15,532 nt of DNA from Pleurotus djamor (Eukaryota; Basidiomycota; Agaricomycetes; Agaricales; Pleurotaceae). Shown here piece by piece: positions 1-9,236 of the stretch. The position numbers and the translations under genes are program-made. Location: NCBI GenBank assembly GCA_029747585.1, contig JAPEVF010001011.1:1-15532 (forward strand). Direction: 5' to 3'. Each line of letters begins with the position of its first letter. The stretch's first letter is position 1. The notes below the pieces were generated by a model. It worked only from the letters and a program-made list of their open reading frames with translations. It was not told the origin of the DNA and did no database searches.

Positions 1-1
1 C

Positions 2-966
2 CTAACTACCATACCTGCCCCTGTCCAGGATCAATCCCCAACTCCAGGCACTGTCGGAGCACCTACTCCACCAACGTATGTCCTCAATTTACTCTGTTTG
101 CTTCCACGTTATCTTAAAGGAAATCCAGTGCTGCTGCTGTTTCACAAGAAAGGCTTTCTTCATCCACCGACGCATCTTCGCCTTCATCGGGCATACCCAC
201 GCCCGAGCCAACGCCGAGCGTCCCCCTTGCGCAATCTGTTTCCGATGGGTCTGAAGCTACTACAGACACATTATCAGCGATTGGAGATGCATTTGGATCG
301 ACATCGGAGACCGCGGTAGCCTCGACTGCCGGATCAACGTCTGTTGCATTGCCATCTGGCATTCCTCCAGATGAGAACATTTCCTCCAGGCCCCTCTCAT
401 CTAACAGCCCTTCAAGAGGACTAAGCGTACCTACTCAGATACTCATCGCTATTGCAGGAACCTTACTGGGAGTCGCCTGCATTTTCGCATGCTTCTACTT
501 TTGGCGTCGAAGAAGAAAGCAGAAACGTCATGAGGTCAGCTGGAAATGGTTCGACTATTGGAACAGGCGGCACAAGAGCATGTCTACCATCATCACGGAC
601 GTAGATGTCGAGAATCAAGCGCTAGGCTCTTCGTCTGAGAAGACATTGCACGGCAAGGATGACGACGTGCATTCCTTGCACTCCTCCACGTCTTCTGAAC
701 CACCACGCGTACGAGTCGTCTCGATGGGATTCATCACAAGCAATACGAATCAAACAAAGACAACATCAAATACAAACCTTGTCGTCGCCTTGCCCCCGTC
801 GATCCACGATCCATCCAACACAGCTCGCGTCGGACTTCGTGGATATGAACCGCCCCCTGAAAGGCCTCCTAAACTCCTGAAACGCCATCCATCCGAAGAC
901 ATCCTCACAGAAGCGGGACGCCGCAATGCCGAACTATTATTTGCATCCAAGTACTCCAATATTTAG
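2..966 (+). CDS. Single-pass membrane protein A, tandem paralog 1 of 3 (5' partial)
   Basis: I do not recognise the family. The gene enters from the left edge in the frame starting at base 2 and is interrupted by an intron with donor GTATGT at 76 and acceptor at 119 or 128. It then stays open to TAG at 964-966, giving about 303 visible residues. The outer part is rich in Ser, Thr, Pro and Ala, as in O-glycosylated stalks. One membrane helix lies at about 439-504, followed by an Arg/Lys stop-transfer run (WRRRRKQKR), so the C-terminus should be cytoplasmic. The tail carries three boxes shared with the next two genes: WKWFDYWNRRHKSMS at 541, an RVVSMG...TTSNTN...ALPP box at 706-798, and LTEAGRRNAELLF at 904-942. 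The spacing and order match genes B and C. A wall- or surface-linked role is an inference from shape only. The signal peptide, if any, lies outside the window. Confidence 0.8.
76..128 (+). other. Intron in gene A with two in-phase acceptors
   Basis: Donor GTATGT at 76 follows an ORF frame of Thr/Pro-rich sequence. Acceptors TTAAAG (ending 119) and ATCCAG (ending 128) lie 9 bases apart, and both restore the downstream frame. Splicing is supported because the upstream frame runs into sequence unlike the stalk, while the downstream Ser/Ala-rich frame is reached only through this intron. The length is 44 or 53 bases, in the range of the other introns here. Confidence 0.65.
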
Positions 967-1837
967 ATACCAGGAATATCTAGCTGGGACTACTGCTGTA
1001 CTTTTAGTTTGATACTTACATGTCGCGACTTGGACACATCGAGAACTCATTGGGGTGACCCGTTTCATGTATTCATTTGGTTTGATCAGAATTTCGGGGC
1101 TTTGAAATGATGGCATAACTCTAGGTCATATACTACTACTCGCGCCCGTAACCACGCGAAGTTGTTAAACTGTATAGATAGAGTGGAACCGGAGGCAGCG
1201 GGAGAGTCTCGAAGATTCAGAGTCTCTCCCGGAGGATCCTATTGGTTAGATTCAAGCAATATATAATTGTATTCCATGACAAGTTCGCATCAGCGCTTGC
1301 AGCGGACATATGAACGTGAACGTTTGAACATCGAGACCCATCCCAGGCCATACTCCTTTCCTTTTAGGGCAGGCTCCTATGCTCAGTTGGCATGACTCTG
1401 GCAATCAGGCAACCATGTCAGGATCGACGACAACCTATGTTAAATTCCATAATCTGGGGCTATTCTAAACTGACACGGTCAAGCACGCCATGCACACTAG
1501 CACACAGGAAAATGTCAATAGTCCCTTGGTCACGGTGTAGCGATTGGCATTCAATTGGAGAACGAGTAGGCCGCTTCTGGGAGACCAAGGCGATTTCTCT
1601 TCTCGCGATTTTCATCTTATAGATGGGTTCGCCAAAATGATGTAGTAGGCTGTTCGAGTACTTTTAGAAAGAGGGCGCTGGACCAACGCTGGACAGCTCT
1701 ACGTGCATTAGTTCTTCCGACAGATACCTGTATCCATAGGGAACAGTCGTGTCGGAAGGGGCGCGTATATATATGGCCTCGTCTTCTTCTACGTGCCACC
1801 GCTCTTACAGTGGCCCTTTCCACCCAGCCGCACCAGA
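967..1837 (+). other. Spacer between A and B, possibly holding 5' exons of B
   Basis: No convincing complete gene is visible. The first part should be the 3' UTR of A. A short inverted repeat lies at 1200-1230. In one + frame the stretch 1621-1914 is open and Leu/Ala-rich near its end, and the opposite strand is open over much the same interval, so openness alone is weak evidence. An acceptor-like CTCTTACAG ends at 1810. A signal-peptide exon for gene B may lie here, but I could not fix it. Confidence 0.4.
1200..1230. repeat. Short inverted repeat, possible hairpin
   Basis: GGGAGAG at 1200-1206 is the reverse complement of CTCTCCC at 1224-1230, with a 17-base loop between them. It lies about 235 bases past the stop of gene A. 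It could be a chance match or a 3' UTR hairpin. Confidence 0.35.
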
Positions 1838-3002
1838 ATGGGTATCCCCTATGCAAGGGTGCACCAACGCAGGGCGTTGTGTATATTCCCGCCGCTATGC
1901 TTTGGTGGCCGGGATAGCCAACGTCCACCTCCGTCCCCTACTGGGGATTCCCCAGTGAAGGCCCCTCCCAATGTGACACCTAGCCAACCACCTCCTCCGG
2001 ATCCCCCTCGGTCTGTGCTATCTTATCAGCTTCGGCTAGAGAATTTCTCATATTTTTATGTAGTCCTACCCCAGCTGCAGAGACTTCTGTGTTGGTCGTC
2101 ACACAAACCGTTACGCCGCCGCCTCTCCCTTCACCAACAGCCCCACCATCACCACCACCGCCGCCGCCGCCGACGTCGNCCACTTNCATNCATCCCCACC
2201 GAGTCCACCGAGCCCAAATGAGAGCCAAGTCGCGCTCGCCGGCGGCGGCCCAGCTTCTTCCTTGCTGTCTGCGGCCGCAGCCTCGATCATAACGGAGACC
2301 ACAACCGCTCCCATCTCAGTGACAGAGACTCCCACCTCCAACTCAATAAATATCATAAATAATCCAGAGTCTGGTCCTACATCAACTCCCGTAGCTAGCT
2401 CAACACTGATCCCTCTCACGTCCTCGAGCGCTGCTGTTACTTCAACCATCGTTCCAACCCAAAATGGGTCCCAGAACTCTCACTCCCCTGTTATCCCTGC
2501 CATCGTTGGGTCAGTGGTTGGTGCGGTTGTCATCTGCATGATGATCGTGCTCGCTTGCCTCTGGCGTCGAAGGCGGAACAAGAAGCGTAACGAAAACAAT
2601 TGGAAGTGGTTCGACTATTGGAAGCGGCAGCACAGAGGTGTATCCTTCATCATGGACGTAGATGTCGAAAATCAAGCGGAAGTTAGCGGGGCAGAAAACG
2701 AGAAGGATGTTGATACACTCTCGGTGAACTCTTCCCGAGCAGAACAAAGGCGAATACGCGTTGTTTCGATGGGCTATGTGACGAACCAGACTGGGACAAC
2801 ATCAAATACCAACTTCGTCGTCGCTAAGCCTCCGACGACCTTTCAGCCATCGAATGGCGTCAAAATTGGCTCTTTTACTTATGAGCCCCGTGGGGAGGGG
2901 AGCAATGATCACTCCAAACAAAGTCGAGTAACTTCGAGTGAAATCCTAACGGACGCTGGACGTCGAAATGTAGAGCTTCTATATAAATCTAAACCTACAT
3001 AG
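1838..3002 (+). CDS. Single-pass membrane protein B, tandem paralog 2 of 3
   Basis: The tail is clearly homologous to gene A: membrane helix at about 2490-2564, WRRRRNKKR, then WKWFDYWKRQH at 2601, RVVSMG...TTSNTN...AKPP at 2751-2834, and LTDAGRRNVELLY at 2946-2984, with stop TAG at 3000-3002. The outer part is Pro/Ser/Thr-rich and built from two exons. A Pro-rich exon ends at 2010, an intron spans 2011-2063 (GTCTGT to GTAG), and the next exon opens in a matching phase and runs through a CCN-repeat (poly-Pro) tract. Ns at 2179, 2186 and 2190 lie where the frame must change by one base to join the stalk to the tail. This is more likely a sequence fault in the repeat than a real break. The given start is only the first ATG in the 5' frame (1838). 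It has no clear signal peptide, and a further upstream exon is possible. Confidence 0.7.
2011..2063 (+). other. Intron in gene B
   Basis: The donor GTCTGT is weak, while the acceptor TTTTTATGTAG is good. Removing 53 bases joins a Pro/Ser-rich reading frame to a Thr/Pro-rich one with correct phase (CG+T, Arg). It sits in the stalk, at a place comparable to the intron of gene A. Confidence 0.5.
2148..2190 (+). repeat. CCN trinucleotide repeat (Pro codons) ending in N bases
   Basis: Runs of CCA/CCG codons form a poly-Pro stretch in the stalk of gene B. The tract ends at Ns (2179, 2186, 2190), and the coding frame differs by one base on the two sides. This is typical of a hard-to-sequence GC-rich simple repeat. 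Confidence 0.7.
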
Positions 3003-4303
3003 CATTAAGGGGACCTTGCATGGGCTGCGTATATTTGGACTTGCATATTATCTACACTGTACTCTATACATAGTTGTGTCTTACTGTCGTTTTCTATGGA
3101 CATCTCAAAGGTAGCGGAGCGGTCATAGGATACTCCCGAAAATAGCAATAGTATTAGAGTAATGAGCGCGGTCCAGCTGGGGGGTTCATATTTCCATAGC
3201 TAATACTCAGCAGCACTAGCTCTGCACCTTCACATTGAGCGATATTCGGCATCGAACTCAAAGGCAGTGGCCCCTGGAGCCCCTGTGCCCTGGACATCTG
3301 AGTAAGCGCTCGTCTGCCCTGTTCCACCTTGGTTCCACCACCATGTTTCGTCAACAGAGTCTTTCCACGAAAGCCCATCGATTCTCATGTTCAAATGGAA
3401 GCTGTACCCATCTATTCAAACGAATGCTTCGAATCCTTTTTGCCCAAACCCAGCTATCATTTCTGCCACACAGGACGGACCTCTGATTCATATCTCTTCT
3501 ACCAGCAACGTTCCTAGATCACTTATCATCTCACGAGGCGGTGCACGTATTCTATCTCTCATGGATAGGCTTTTTGCTTGGTCTGGAAAATGGAGACGCG
3601 GTCTGGGCCTAATCTCTGCTTCTCAGTTCAACTCATGGTCATCTGGGCGACATTCGAAATTGCGTCGGTTGCCGAACGCACAAGTCAACAAATATCTCAG
3701 TGGTAGCTTTCACTTAACGCCTCTGATGAAACTTAGAGGAAAATGGCAGGATGATCATGATTGAACCAACTTCATACGCTTTCACGCATCATCTCACACG
3801 CCGCAATGGCAGTCCCATACATTGCGCAATCTTCCATCTCCCGAGTTCCCGATTCCTCTGACATGCTCAGACGCGTGAGCTGTGCTGCCCATTGATATCC
3901 TTGACTTCCATACTTTCAAAGAGCGGCTTGGTCTCAACGGCTATTCCACCTCGAACAACCATCATCATTCTCTATGCAGACTGGGATCAGCTAACCTGAT
4001 TGTAGTAACTCTGACTGCGTTATATCGAACGCATTTCATGGTATCTTCTCAAGAACAGTCCGCGCTCTCCTGCGGTCCAACCTTGATTCCTTTTCCAAGG
4101 TACTTGGTTGTCAATTGTAGGTTACATCATATTATCATCAAAGAATTTGTTCGGAGTGACTGACAAGGATCAAGTGCCTCAGGTTCTCTGTCCTCTCTGC
4201 TGGACATCGATGATATATTCCGACGGCCACTGAGCTCGACGCAGCTTCGCCTTTATCTCTCGGCTCATGACGTGTGGCCCACTGACCTCACCTTTCTCAG
4301 TCT
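3003..4303 (+). other. 1.3 kb between B and C with no assignable gene
   Basis: Two forward frames are open for 90-125 codons (3387-3764 and 3882-4163), but neither shows a recognisable domain, a signal peptide or the composition of its neighbours. Good acceptor-like sites occur at about 3626 (CTAATCTCTGCTTCTCAG) and 4300 (CTCACCTTTCTCAG). This suggests that one or more 5' exons of gene C, or remnants of an older copy, lie here. I could not build a consistent exon chain. Confidence 0.4.
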
Positions 4304-5550
4304 ATGATGTTGCTTCGATCACCACCTTCATCGCACGGCTGGAAGAATTTGCCTATATTCAAGAAGTTCTCCCAGGGAAACCGCGCGGGCCAGAGCCATT
4401 CAGCCAATGCCAATACCCAACCACAAACCCAGCCCCATGACCACAATGTCCCGTCCTTCAACCAAGAAACTCCAAGAGTAGCTGCTGGCGTTGATCTACC
4501 TCCAACGCAAGCGGAATTGACGAGCACCACCCCGTGTGTCCCAAATTTGTCTCTTGCCGATGACGCCACTGAAAAAGAACTTCACAGGTCCTCTCTTTCG
4601 ACATCAAATAACACCCCTACCTTACATACATCATCATCCGTCCAACCCCCAGCATTCACGGTTATTTCTAAAACTCAGAATGCCAGTCAGAATGTACCAG
4701 AACCCTCTCCTCCCCCTATGTCGACGACCTCCACTACTACTCGATCGACCACAGACCACACCGCGACTACTACATCCACAAGCATGATTGCAGTGACTGA
4801 AACCGTAAGCATTCACTTTTTGCCCATGACACCCGTCCTAAAATGAAGAAGTCTACCCCAAGCCTTTCCTCTAATACCCAGCGGTACGTTGGACGTACAA
4901 GACTTTTCTTGTTAGCTTTTGCTCATCAGTCGACTTTTCTTGTTAGCTTTTGCTCATCAGTCGATAGTGATAATAGCCACTTAGTGACTATACTTGCCGC
5001 AGTTTCTGGTGCGGTGGCGCTTTTGCTATTTGCCTTGGCTTTGTGGTTCTTCTGCCGTTGGCGTCGTAGGAAACGGAGGACGATGGGTGCAGAGGAGAAT
5101 TGGGAATGGTTCGACACGTGGGGACGGCGCCACAAGAGCATGTCCATCGCCACTGACAAATACACGGTCGCGAGTGCGACTACTGATACGGTCCTCGATG
5201 AGGACAATGTTGACAAACTCGCATGGAGGTCTTCTATGAAGCCGTCTCCGTCAGAACGACGGCAGCGCCCTCCTTCGGGTCCGAAAGGGACTCGTCGCGG
5301 ACTGAGGATTGTTTCGTTGGGAGGGATTACCAACGCTACTGGGACGACTTCAAACTCAAACTTGATCATTGCTTTACCGCCGAAGGGCAATGACGATAAT
5401 ATGCCATCGATACAAGAGGGCCCTCGCACGGGTTATTATGACCCTCAATTACCCCGTCCTGTCACGTCCACACCCAGCACGGTTGACGACGCTCTGACAA
5501 TAGCCGGGGTTCGCAACGCGCGACTCCTTTTCGTATCCTCGCCCGAATAG
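4304..5550 (+). CDS. Single-pass membrane protein C, tandem paralog 3 of 3
   Basis: Family unknown. It is homologous to A and B through the tail: WEWFDTWGRRHKSMS at 5101, RIVSLGGITN...TTSNSN...ALPP at about 5302-5382, and LTIAGVRNARLLF at 5494-5532. The outer part (exon 4304-4804) is Ser/Thr/Pro-rich and ends at donor GTAAGC at 4805. The small second exon starts at 4849 (or 4852). A second intron, 4884-4946 by the model given, leads to the membrane helix and WRRRKRR. This model gives 379 residues. Leaving the second intron in adds 21 residues and stays open (400 residues). A 31-base tandem duplication sits on that splice acceptor. The tail has lost the DVDVENQA segment that A and B share just after box 1, so C is the most diverged copy. 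An acceptor-like site just before ATG 4304 means an earlier exon is possible. No signal peptide is seen at this start. Confidence 0.7.
4805..4848 (+). other. Intron 1 of gene C
   Basis: Donor GTAAGC is followed by acceptor ATGAAG, with a second AAG acceptor three bases on (4851). Removal joins codon-complete ends (phase 0) between two Ser/Thr-rich frames. The next in-frame stop without splicing is TGA at 4844-4846, so splicing is needed to reach the membrane helix. Confidence 0.65.
4901..4962 (+). repeat. 31-base perfect tandem duplication over a splice acceptor
   Basis: Unit 4901-4931 is repeated exactly at 4932-4962. Each copy begins GACTTTTCTTGTTAGC and ends GCTCATCAGTC, so both TTAG and TCAG acceptor candidates are doubled. 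Thirty-one is not a multiple of three, so the copy number changes the frame of unspliced RNA. See the finding on this repeat. Confidence 0.9.
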
Positions 5551-6305
5551 TAGTTGGATGAACCTCAGGCCTCAGGCACCTTTTCTGAACCGAATTGCAG
5601 TCACTCGTTTATACCCACATTCCTTTATGTCAAAACGTTAACAATCCTACCGTAATACCTGTGCCTCATATTGTCCCTCGGTCATCATGTTTTTTGAAAT
5701 TCACCGACCACGGTCGTCGCAGTTATTGAGGCTCCTGCGCCGCACCACGCTGTTTACCATGAGCGTGTGAGCGAAGCTTATGAAGAACGCCCATGATCCA
5801 CAAACTTTACTTCTGCCAGGCCACCAGCAACCGACCATCCGAGACCGAGTACTTCTCGCAATCAATCAGGTCAAACTGGCGTCGATGATACGGGAAACTG
5901 GCACCGGTGACCTGTAGCCGTTCAGTCAGAGAAAGAGCCTGATTATCTTTCCAACTCTGTGGATGGGCCAGGTAGCGTTCTCACCTCATTAGGGCGGTAC
6001 GTCCCACCCAGCCGTCGAGTTGGTAACAATGAATTCTGAATCCGATCTTGTTCGCGCATCAGCTCGGTTGACAGATGCTCAGCGTTGATATCCTCTTTCG
6101 CAGATCTGTATCTGTCCAATTGACACGCGCTTCCTGTGGCTGCATCATCCCCCAGGACTAATGATTCTTCTCATTCGCCCGCCTTAAAGCATCCAGGACT
6201 GCAGCGCTTTCCGTTTACCCTTTCGTGGACTTCCTTTCCTTCGTTTTCTTCTCTGTCGGTGTCGCTCGCCACGACCGTCGGGATTTGGCCTTCTGAATCT
6301 GGACG
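5551..6305 (+). other. Spacer between C and D
   Basis: It begins with the presumed 3' UTR of C and contains the fragment described at 5698-6039. The last part, about 6211-6265, is rich in C and T on the coding strand, as is common just upstream of highly transcribed fungal genes, and precedes the first ATG of gene D. In the frame of D, bases about 6170-6293 encode a hydrophobic stretch (VDFLSFVFFSVGVA) with no ATG and a TGA at 6294. A signal-peptide exon joined by splicing is therefore possible but unproven. Confidence 0.4.
5698..6039 (+). pseudogene. Decayed or unresolved coding fragment
   Basis: One forward frame reads as protein-like sequence for about 110 codons but is interrupted by TGA at 5794 and 5908 before a last TGA at 6037. 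The visible parts include SPTTVVAVIEAPAPHH, a Ser/Arg/Pro stretch, and YLSNSVDGPGSVLTSLGRY near the end. These have the look of the cytoplasmic tails of fungal surface proteins, but I cannot link them to genes A-E. A donor-like GTGAGC at 5767 and acceptor at 5819 could remove the first stop as a 53-base intron, but that puts the next exon in another frame. A broken paralog is the simpler reading. It could also be non-coding sequence that looks good by chance. Confidence 0.35.
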
Positions 6306-9236
6306 ATGGACGATGGTCGCAGAAAACACGCTCGTTCTTACAGGTTTCAAAGGGGCCTGGGGTCCCTCGTTAATGGTGTTGTCGATGGTGTGAAGGGGTC
6401 TGGTGGTCAGCTGGCTGACACGGCGGGCGGTGTGGTTAGCCAGGTTGTTGGCGATCCCAAAGCTACCAAGTCAGATGAAAACTCTAATCCTAACCCCCAA
6501 CCCTCGTCATCGACTGCCGTAACGCCAGCTCCTACCCATGAAGCTTCCTCTTCTACGACTTCCCTTTCGTCGCCAATACCTACACCAGCTCGCGATGATG
6601 TCAACACTGAAGCATCTCCTCCCAATCCTTCGGGGAAATCAAAGTCGTCTGGAGGCCTACTGGGGAATCTACCGGTTGTTGGAAAAGTTGGCGAGGCTTT
6701 GACTCAAAGCAACGGCGATAAATCCGCAAATAAGGCTTCCATCCCCGAGGCATCGGCTTCGTCACTCTCGCTTGCGCCAACGCCTACTGCTGATCAGCAA
6801 ACCCGCGGGGGACTCCTTGGAGGTCTCCCTGTTGTCGGGAAAGTACTGGGAGCTCCTTTGATTGGCAACGACAAACCTGATCAGACCTCCAATGACCCGC
6901 CCACTACATCCTCTGGAAAATCGCATAAAGGTCTCGCAGACGTACCAGTACTCGGTCAAGTAGTCAAAGGTACAACCGATATCGTCAAAGGTGGTGTCAA
7001 TCTCGTCAAAGGTGCCGCTTCGGGTGTAGGACAAATCGTTGGAGGTGTCGCATCTGTAGCAGGTGATACCGTCGGTGCTGTGGAATCTGTAGCCGTTGGT
7101 GCTGTCAAGGGTGCTACCTCGGTTGTCGGTAATGTTGCCAGTGCTGCAACGGGTATTGTGGGAGGAGTTGTTGATGATGCTGCCTCACTGGGAGACAATA
7201 TCGTCGATGGAGCTGTCACTCTGGGCGGTAAGGTTGTCGGTGCCGCTGAGACTTTAGTCGGCGATGTTGGGAAGACGGCTGGCGCGCTTGTCGAAGATGG
7301 TGTCAAGGCAGTCAAGACTTTACCCAAGGACCCCATTGGCGCGATTACCGGTTTGGTTCAAGATGTACCGGCTGCTGTGGCTCCTCTCGCATCCGATATT
7401 GTTCGTATCCCGGTTTCTTTGGTCGGCGATGTCGTTAGTGTTGCGGCGCCTCTAGTCAATGAGGTCGTCGCCGATGCTACTGGACTGGCTGGGACCGTCG
7501 TCCATGATGCGACGAGCATCGTCTTTGGCGATGTAATTCCCTTGGCTACTTCAGTGGTTGGAGAAGTCCTCACCATTGTACCGTCCATTGTGAGCGAAGT
7601 TGGTGGCGTTGTGGAGACGGGCGTCGCTGTTCTGACTTCAGTCGCTGGAGAGGCTGTAGGCGAGGTTAGGACTGTAGTTCAGGTAGCAACCTCAGTTCTG
7701 GGAGGTGCCGCAGGTGAGGTTGGAACAGTTGTTCAAGGAGTAACTTCAGCTCTCGGAGGTGCTGCTGGAGGGATCGAAACTGCAATTAACGGTGTCACAT
7801 CGTCCGCTGGAGCCATTTTGATATCTGTTGCCCCTCTACCACCACAAGCAACTGGTATTGTTCCTCCCGAAACTTCTGTCCTAGCTGGCCTCCCACCGAC
7901 GACAACTACTCCTGCTCCCGTTGGTTCTCCTACAGCCACTTTGTTTCGCCCTTCCCCTCCAGTTGTCACACAAACTCTGGCTTCGTTGCCTGGCTTTTCT
8001 GGATCCTTGTTCAGCAGCAGCATTGGTACACCTGTGGGCCATGAGACATCTACACTTTCTCTGCAGCCCATTGCTGCATTGGCATCGAAGCCCTCAAGTT
8101 TGGCAAATGTCGACTCATTGTCTCCCACTCAGATCGCATTACCGGCTACATTAGCTACTTCAATGTGAGTCCATCGGCCCATCTTGCATTGAGTTCATAC
8201 TAACCCTCGTTGGTGTCACAGCCTCAGGAATTCAGACGTAGCCCAACCCGCTGCTAACAAAGTTGTACAGAATGTCGTAACTGACCTTGGAAGCGGAGTC
8301 CGCCCTTCATCTACTTCCGGGTCACCTGTACCTTCATCGTAAGTCTTGGCCAACACCTAAATAATTTGAGTCTTCGTTCACCTTTACTCTAGGACTACCT
8401 CCAACCCACCAATTGAACCGACCAAACCAACTACCATTGTGGCTGCCACCCTGACGACGGGAATTGTCATCCTTTTCATTATCATCTCTTACACGCTGTA
8501 TCGCTGCCGCCGCCGTGACGCCAGGCGGCTCAACCGATTATCAGGTTCAAGCAGCAAACCCCTCGTTGAAAAGGGTACATCAGTTGCCCCGTCCCCGCAA
8601 CAACTGGAAGAGGGTATTGTTGATACCACCCGTCAAAGCTGGCAGTCTTCGTTGTCTGGCTTTTCGATGGTCCAGGCCACGAACAGAGATTATCAAGCCA
8701 CCACCCGCAATTCTGGTCACGGCATCACTTTTCAGGACCCGTTCTGGGACCCATCTGAGGGCGGCGTTGCTCAGGCCATCACACTCTCACGAACTCCGTC
8801 TTTGACTCATTCCATCTCTTCTGATGCACCTTCGACAAGTGGTCCTGATGATGGGAGGTCGACGCGGGTGCGTTCATTCATTTCAGACCACAGCGCCACG
8901 ACTACGGCCAGTTCTATTGCCATCGCGGGCCCTGGAGTTAACCGGAAGAACTCAATAGTTCCTGGTCCCCGTCTGGCTGCGTTGTTCGGTATATTTGGTG
9001 CTTCCGGTCATTACGCTCCCAACAGGAGGGATACCATCATGTCTAAATTATCACGTCTTTCTCGAGGTGGCGACATCGAACATCCGGCTCATGCGACACC
9101 TGAAGACAAGAGGAAGTCGACTGGCGGCAAGAGTGATACTGGGTCGACCCGGAATGCGATCCTAAATGCTACCTGGAATAGTCCGTTTGTAGTCTCTCTT
9201 TTTACCTCCCGTTCGCGGCGAGATCGGACGCCTTAA
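6306..9236 (+). CDS. Large Val/Gly/Ala-repeat single-pass membrane protein D
   Basis: Three exons, 6306-8164, 8222-8338 and 8393-9236, give 939 residues. I do not recognise the family. Residues about 116, 168 and 209 begin three related motifs with cores LPVVGKV, LPVVGKV and VPVLGQV, separated by Ser/Thr/Pro-rich linkers. Residues about 219-515 are almost only Val, Gly, Ala, Ser, Thr and Asp in a repeating pattern (for example KGGVNLVKGAASGVGQIVGG). Such periodic segments can form long amphipathic helices, as known for LEA proteins and perilipins. Then comes a Ser/Thr/Pro linker, a membrane helix at about 674-696, CRRRDARR, and a 240-residue Ser-rich basic tail. The large part is therefore predicted outside and the tail inside. 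ATG 6306 is the first after an in-frame stop, but no signal peptide follows it, so a missing 5' exon is possible. Orientation matches its neighbours. Confidence 0.8.
6651..6971 (+). repeat. Three protein repeats around P-V-[VL]-G-[KQ]-V in gene D
   Basis: The units start at about 6651, 6807 and 6930 and share a G-L-[LA]-x-x-[LV]-P-V-[VL]-G-[KQ]-V core. The first two are nearly identical over 12 residues. The third leads straight into the Val/Gly/Ala-rich segment. Confidence 0.75.
8165..8221 (+). other. Intron 1 of gene D
   Basis: The donor is GTGAGT, there is a branch-like ACTAAC at 8198-8203, and the acceptor is CACAG. Without removal the frame stops at TGA 8166. Removing 57 bases continues the Ser/Pro/Val-rich frame with phase AT+C. 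Confidence 0.85.
8339..8392 (+). other. Intron 2 of gene D
   Basis: Donor GTAAGT and acceptor TACTCTAG are 54 bases apart. Removal joins TC+G (Ser) and leads directly into the segment before the membrane helix. Confidence 0.85.

Noticed and set aside
1617..1928. 103-codon minus-strand ORF
   Set aside because: It overlaps a forward frame that is equally open and the 5' part of gene B. It is Arg-rich without any motif, as expected of an antisense shadow.
3387..3764. 125-codon forward ORF between B and C
   Set aside because: No domain, no signal peptide, and composition unlike its neighbours. An acceptor-like site lies inside it. I could not connect it to gene C.
3882..4163. 93-codon forward ORF
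   Set aside because: It starts with a non-ATG-like context, has no recognisable motif and has no splice link that keeps the frame of gene C.
4926..5429. 167-codon minus-strand ORF
   Set aside because: It lies wholly antisense to the well-supported tail of gene C.
6956..7336. 126-codon minus-strand ORF rich in Thr, Pro and Ala
   Set aside because: It is the mirror of the Val/Gly/Ala repeat of gene D. GTN and GCN codons read backwards give Pro/Thr/Ala-rich sequence.
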